This document shows, in pieces, positions 60,747 to 64,000 of a stretch of DNA of 64,000 nt (the stretch's first letter is position 1; each line of letters starts with the position of its first letter). Origin of the DNA: Terriglobia bacterium (GTDB lineage: Bacteria > Acidobacteriota > Terriglobia > Versatilivoradales > Versatilivoraceae); assembly GCA_951813285.1 (NCBI GenBank), contig OX638355.1:1860653-1924652 (forward strand), read 5' to 3'. The notes under the pieces were generated by a model. The model was not told the DNA's origin. It searched no databases and saw nothing but the letters and a program-made list of their open reading frames with translations. Position numbers and translations under genes: made by a program.

Positions 60747-61311
60747 GTGGGAACATTCACCCGTCTGACCTACCACGTCGTATTCAGCACGAGGTATCGA
60801 CACAAGTTGATTCAAAAAGAATTTCGAGAACGACTCTATGAGTACATTGGGGGCATCATTCGTTTCCACAAGGGACAGCTGATCGAGATTGGCGGAATGG
60901 AAGATCACTTGCATCTGTTGGTGATTTTTTCGCCGGCCCGCTCCGTTTCCGAGACCATACGGGACATCAAGGCCAACGCTTCCAAGTGGGCGAAGAAACA
61001 TGCCGCAACCGGGTTTGGCTTCGAATGGCAAAAAGGGTACAGCGCATTTACCGTCAGCTATCCACAACTGGAGGCGGTTCGTCGCTACATCCGGAATCAG
61101 CCCGCCCATCATCGCGTAAAGACGTTTCGAGAGGAATACATCGAGTTCCTGAAACAACACGACATCGAGTTCGAGCCTCGCTATCTGTTTGAGACGGAGC
61201 ACCAGGGAGGAGTGCTGTCGCCGCCTACGCGGCTCGACTCCTGAGCTGCTCGGTTCCATGGGCTTACGCCCACGGCTAAGTGCTGCCGCGGCTTCGCCGC
61301 TCGTATGGAAA
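60630..61311. mobile_element. IS200/IS605-like element bounded by inverted family B ends
   Basis: A 680-base unit: about 95 bases of family B, the Y1 transposase gene, and about 100 bases of family B in reverse. The hairpin-forming ends fit the structures that Y1 transposases recognise. Inverted, hairpin-bearing ends of this length are not typical of classical IS200, whose two ends differ. Confidence 0.75.
60747..61244 (+). CDS. tnpA: IS200/IS605-family Y1 transposase
   Basis: A 165-residue transposase. The N-terminus FTRLTYHVVFSTRYRHKLI is the classic IS200 opening. The HUH motif is GMEDHLHLLVIF; the catalytic Tyr is in AVRRYIRNQPAHH. The remainder FREEYIEFLKQHDIEFEPRYLF is typical. It starts at GTG 60747, five bases after AGAGGAGAG. 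The last codons VLSPPTRLDS and the stop are encoded within the right family B end. The enzyme cuts single-stranded DNA at hairpins and moves the unit; no TnpB partner is present. Confidence 0.92.
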   Translation: MGTFTRLTYHVVFSTRYRHKLIQKEFRERLYEYIGGIIRFHKGQLIEIGGMEDHLHLLVIFSPARSVSETIRDIKANASKWAKKHAATGFGFEWQKGYSAFTVSYPQLEAVRRYIRNQPAHHRVKTFREEYIEFLKQHDIEFEPRYLFETEHQGGVLSPPTRLDS

Positions 61312-62587
61312 CCCCGGGCTGGCGCCCAGGGGACAATCGCTGACGGCATAGAAAAGGGGAGGCCTCATATCCCCCCGGCTGACGCCCGAGGGGATCAATG
61401 CTCAAGATCGCGGCGCTCCGGACGGATCGGGTTCTTTGGGGCAACAAGTTCTATTCGGATCTTGTCCCCCCGCCCTGTTAGGGATTTGCGGGAGAGGCGT
61501 AGCCAGGATTGGTGTGTCTCACATGAGAAAACGCCATACACAGCCATTCTCCCGATTGAGCCGCGTAGCGGCGCCAGCACTTAGCCGTGGGCGTAAGCCC
61601 ATGGAAAACGATGCCCCCAACGCCGAGCCGCGTAGGCGGCGGCAGCAGGTAACGGCGGGCGTAAGCGGGAGAGAATTGGAATACGGGTATTGGAGCCCAG
61701 CTAAAGATTCGGCAAACGCTTGAATTCCGCCACAAGCTGGGATTGACGACTATTCGATGGATTGTCCGCCGGGCAGCAGCCCGGGGGTTTCCATACCCCT
61801 TGAGCGGCGAAGCCGCGGCAGCACTTAGCCGTGGGCGTAAGCCCATGGAAAACGATGCCCCAACCCCGAGCCGCGTAGGCGGCGACAGCAGGTAACGGCG
61901 GGCGTAAGCGGGAGAGAATTGGAATACGGGTATTGGAGCCCAGCTAAAGATTCGGCAAACGCTTGAATTCCGCCACAAGCTGGGATTGACGACTATTCGA
62001 TGGATTGTCCGCCGGGCAGCAGCCCGGGGGTTTCCATACCCCTTGAGCGGCGAAGCCGCGGCAGCACTTAGCCGTGGGCGTAAGCCCATGGAAAACGATG
62101 CCCCAACCCCGAGCCGCGTAGGCGGCGGCAGCAGGTAACGGCGGGCGTAAGCGGGAGAGAATTGGAATACGGGTATTGGAGCCCAGCTAAAGATTCGGCA
62201 AACGCTTGAATTCCGCCACAAGCTGGGATTGACGACTATTCGATGGATTGTCCGCCGGGCAGCAGCCCGCGGATTTCCATACCCCTTGAGCGGCGAAGCC
62301 GCGGCAGCACTTAGCCGTGGGCGTAAGCCCATGGAAAGGCAGCAGGCATCCCAAGGCGTGAATGGGCGCCGGCCGATGAACCGCACTCCACGCGAGAGGA
62401 ACCCGCAATTGCACTCTGCGGCCGTTAGTCGCCGTCTAAGCCGTTCACTGTCAATCTGAAACCGATTGTAATTGCCGATGGCTCTGGCTATACTTAGCCG
62501 CTATTCCGCCCAAGGCCGCCTCTGCCGCGTCTGGATGGTCCGGCGACCGAACCGTGCCGGCGGCCGGGAGGAAGGAGGAGCGACCGG
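61245..62587. repeat. Family B array and unique leader upstream of accB
   Basis: The right family B end runs to 61311. From 61558 to 62337 is a tandem array with a 243-base period (about 3.2 units), each unit having a B end, CTAAAGATTCGGCAAACGC-type filler and GGCAGCAGCCCGGGGG-type hairpin sequence. Positions 62338-62460 are unique. The accB promoter is at 62466-62494. No gene is supported. Confidence 0.85.
62466..62494 (+). promoter_or_regulatory. Sigma-70-like promoter of accBC
   Basis: TTGTAA at 62466-62471 and TATACT at 62489-62494 are separated by 17 bases. The -10 matches TATAAT at five of six positions. It lies 93 bases upstream of the accB ATG. Confidence 0.65.
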
Positions 62588-63055
62588 ATGAATATCGAAC
62601 AGATCAGGGAATTGATTCAGGCGGTTTGCGACAGCGGAATCACCGAGCTGGAAGTGGAGCGGACCGGTGTCAAGATCAGAATCCGCAAGGAGGCTCCCTT
62701 ATCGCAAGCCGGATCGCCCTCGGTGACGGTGGAGACCTCGACCGGCGGAGTCGGCCCGGAACTGCCGGCTGCAGCCGGCGCGCAAGCCCCCGCCGAGGTC
62801 GCTGAGCCCGACTTGCACGTGATTCGATCCCCGATGGTGGGAACCTTCTACCGCTCGGCCAAACCGGACGCCGACCCCTTCGTCCAGGTGGCCGACCGGG
62901 TGCGGTCCGGACAGATTCTGTGCATCGTCGAGGCCATGAAGCTGATGAACGAGATCCCCTCGGATGCCGATGGTGAAGTTGCTGAGATCTATGTGAACAA
63001 CGGCGAGCCCGTGGAGTACAATCAGGCGCTTTTCGGGCTTCGCCGAACGGGATGA
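62588..63055 (+). CDS. accB: Biotin carboxyl carrier protein of acetyl-CoA carboxylase
   Basis: The 155-residue BCCP. The N-terminal helix-containing region (NIEQIRELIQAVCDSGITELEVE) is typical of AccB. An Ala/Pro-rich linker (about residues 45-75) precedes the biotinyl domain, with the thumb and motif EAMKLMNEI, whose lysine is biotinylated. It also has SPMVGTFYRSAKPDADPFV. AccB carries the carboxyl group from AccC to the carboxyltransferase in fatty-acid synthesis. ATG 62588 follows GGAGGAGCG. accC begins 147 bases later, the usual accBC order. Confidence 0.96.
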   Translation: MNIEQIRELIQAVCDSGITELEVERTGVKIRIRKEAPLSQAGSPSVTVETSTGGVGPELPAAAGAQAPAEVAEPDLHVIRSPMVGTFYRSAKPDADPFVQVADRVRSGQILCIVEAMKLMNEIPSDADGEVAEIYVNNGEPVEYNQALFGLRRTG

Positions 63056-63202
63056 TCGACCGGCCGGATCGGGTGCCGGCGGTCAGTCCGGAGTCCTCTC
63101 GCGGGACCGTGTCGGACGTCCTCCGGTTTTCCCTCCAGCCTGAGCCCCTCCTCCAAAGCCGGAAAGGCGGGTCGGACCCGCCCGAGAACCGCGGAAGTCG
63201 TC

Positions 63203-64000
63203 ATGTTCAAGAAAATCCTGGTGGCCAACCGTGGTGAGATCGCCCTGCGTGTCATCTGCGCCTGCCGAGAGCTGGGCATCAAGACGGTGGCCATCTTTTC
63301 GGAGGCCGACAGGGACTCGCTGCACGTCCGCTTCGCCGACGAGGCGGTCTGCGTGGGTCCGGCCCGCAGCTCCGACAGCTACCTGAACATCCCCAGCGTC
63401 ATCAGCGCGGCCGAGGTCGCCGACGTGGACGCCGTCCACCCGGGCTACGGCTACCTGGCCGAGAATGCCTACTTCGCGGACGTCTGCGAAGCCTGCAACG
63501 TCCGCTTTATCGGACCCTCGCCCCAGGTGATCCGGCTCATGGGAGACAAGGCCCGGGCCCGCGCCCGCATGGTCCAGGCCGGGCTGGCGGTGCTGCCGGG
63601 CAGCCAGGGGGCCCTGGAGTCGCTGGATCAGGCCCTGGAGGTTGCCTCCGGCATCGGCTATCCCATCATCGTCAAGGCCGCGGCCGGGGGCGGGGGGCGC
63701 GGCATGAGAATCGTGCGCGGCCCCGCCGAGCTGTCCACTGCCTACTCCACCGCCGAGAATGAGGCCAGGCTGGCCTTCGGGGTGCCCGACCTCTACCTGG
63801 AGAAGTATCTGGAAAAGCCGCGCCACATCGAGTTCCAGGTGATGGGAGACCGGCACGGCAAGGTGGTTCACTTCGGGGAGCGGGAGTGCTCCATCCAGCG
63901 CCGCCACCAGAAGCTGATCGAGGAGTCGCCTTCGGTGATCGTGGACCAGGAAATTCGGGAAAGAATCGGCAGGCAGGTGGAAGAGGCCCTGGCGGAGGTG
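63203..64000 (+). CDS. accC: Biotin carboxylase, N-terminal part (cut by window end)
   Basis: The frame begins ATG 63203 ([20 protein letters not shown]) and stays open to the last base. The ATP-grasp enzyme signatures are seen: [39 protein letters not shown] and the glycine-rich [14 protein letters not shown], then [16 protein letters not shown] and the beginning of the active-site loop [17 protein letters not shown]. About 266 of roughly 450 residues are present. It carboxylates the biotin of AccB using bicarbonate and ATP. Confidence 0.96.
   Translation, partial: MFKKILVANRGEIALRVICACRELGIKTVAIFSEADRDSLHVRFADEAVCVGPARSSDSYLNIPSVISAAEVADVDAVHPGYGYLAENAYFADVCEACNVRFIGPSPQVIRLMGDKARARARMVQAGLAVLPGSQGALESLDQALEVASGIGYPIIVKAAAGGGGRGMRIVRGPAELSTAYSTAENEARLAFGVPDLYLEKYLEKPRHIEFQVMGDRHGKVVHFGERECSIQRRHQKLIEESPSVIVDQEIRERIGRQVEEALAEV

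Overview
This is a GC-rich chromosomal window, most likely from an environmental Acidobacteriota-type bacterium. The assignment is inferred from gene content and style: a split pilMN/pilO-P/pilQ locus running into accBC, a full type II secretion (T2SS) operon, a secreted cyclase-family protein, and an NHL beta-propeller protein with IRKVD and VAGTG repeats. No rRNA or tRNA gene was seen, so the lineage cannot be fixed from this window.

Layout. Positions 1-1.1 kb hold a partial gene and a DUF4202 gene on the minus strand. Positions 1.8-10.5 kb form a surface-polysaccharide cluster: a Wzt-like ABC ATPase, sugar-nucleotide epimerases and RmlD, two glycosyltransferases, a methyltransferase and a small unknown protein. 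Positions 11.3-13.5 kb carry an ECF sigma factor, its zinc-finger anti-sigma partner and a secreted protein. These lead directly into a T2SS operon, gspE-F-G-H-I-J-K-L-M-C-D (13.5-27.8 kb). Positions 28-36.9 kb are an accessory stretch: a DUF2335 gene, two secreted proteins, a Panacea/SocA-type toxin-antitoxin candidate and a cyclase-family protein. Positions 37-42.7 kb hold a minus-strand GxxExxY gene and a three-gene mannosyl-transfer cassette (DPM1-GtrA fusion, GT22, TMTC-like TPR protein). Positions 44-55.4 kb hold an NHL propeller protein, a RAYT transposase, a DHH phosphoesterase, a four-helix membrane protein, an acyl-CoA dehydrogenase, a DUF2085 protein, a HEAT-repeat protein and four paralogous mini membrane proteins. 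Positions 55.7-60.5 kb carry pilM, pilN, an inserted GxxExxY gene, a pilO-pilP fusion and pilQ. After an IS200-like transposase and a tandem array, accB and the start of accC close the window.

The most striking property is the density and organisation of dispersed repeats. Family A is a pair of inverted GCGGGC-hairpin ends. Its spacer is made of the two ends of the RAYT transposase gene found here at 46.6-47.2 kb, so the copies look like internal-deletion derivatives of that transposon. Family B hairpin ends bracket the IS200-like tnpA at 60.7 kb in inverted orientation and also occur as solo copies. Families C and D are inverted, micro-iterated ends. Family C brackets one GxxExxY gene, a third flavour of the same style brackets the second, and both C and D also occur without a gene. 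Repeats have entered the gsp and pil operons. One array has replaced the natural start region of gspJ.

How the genes fit together: the T2SS and type IV pilus loci supply secretion and pilus assembly. The sigma/anti-sigma pair is positioned to regulate the secretion operon. The polysaccharide cluster and the mannosyl cassette modify the surface or exported proteins. AccB and AccC start fatty-acid synthesis.
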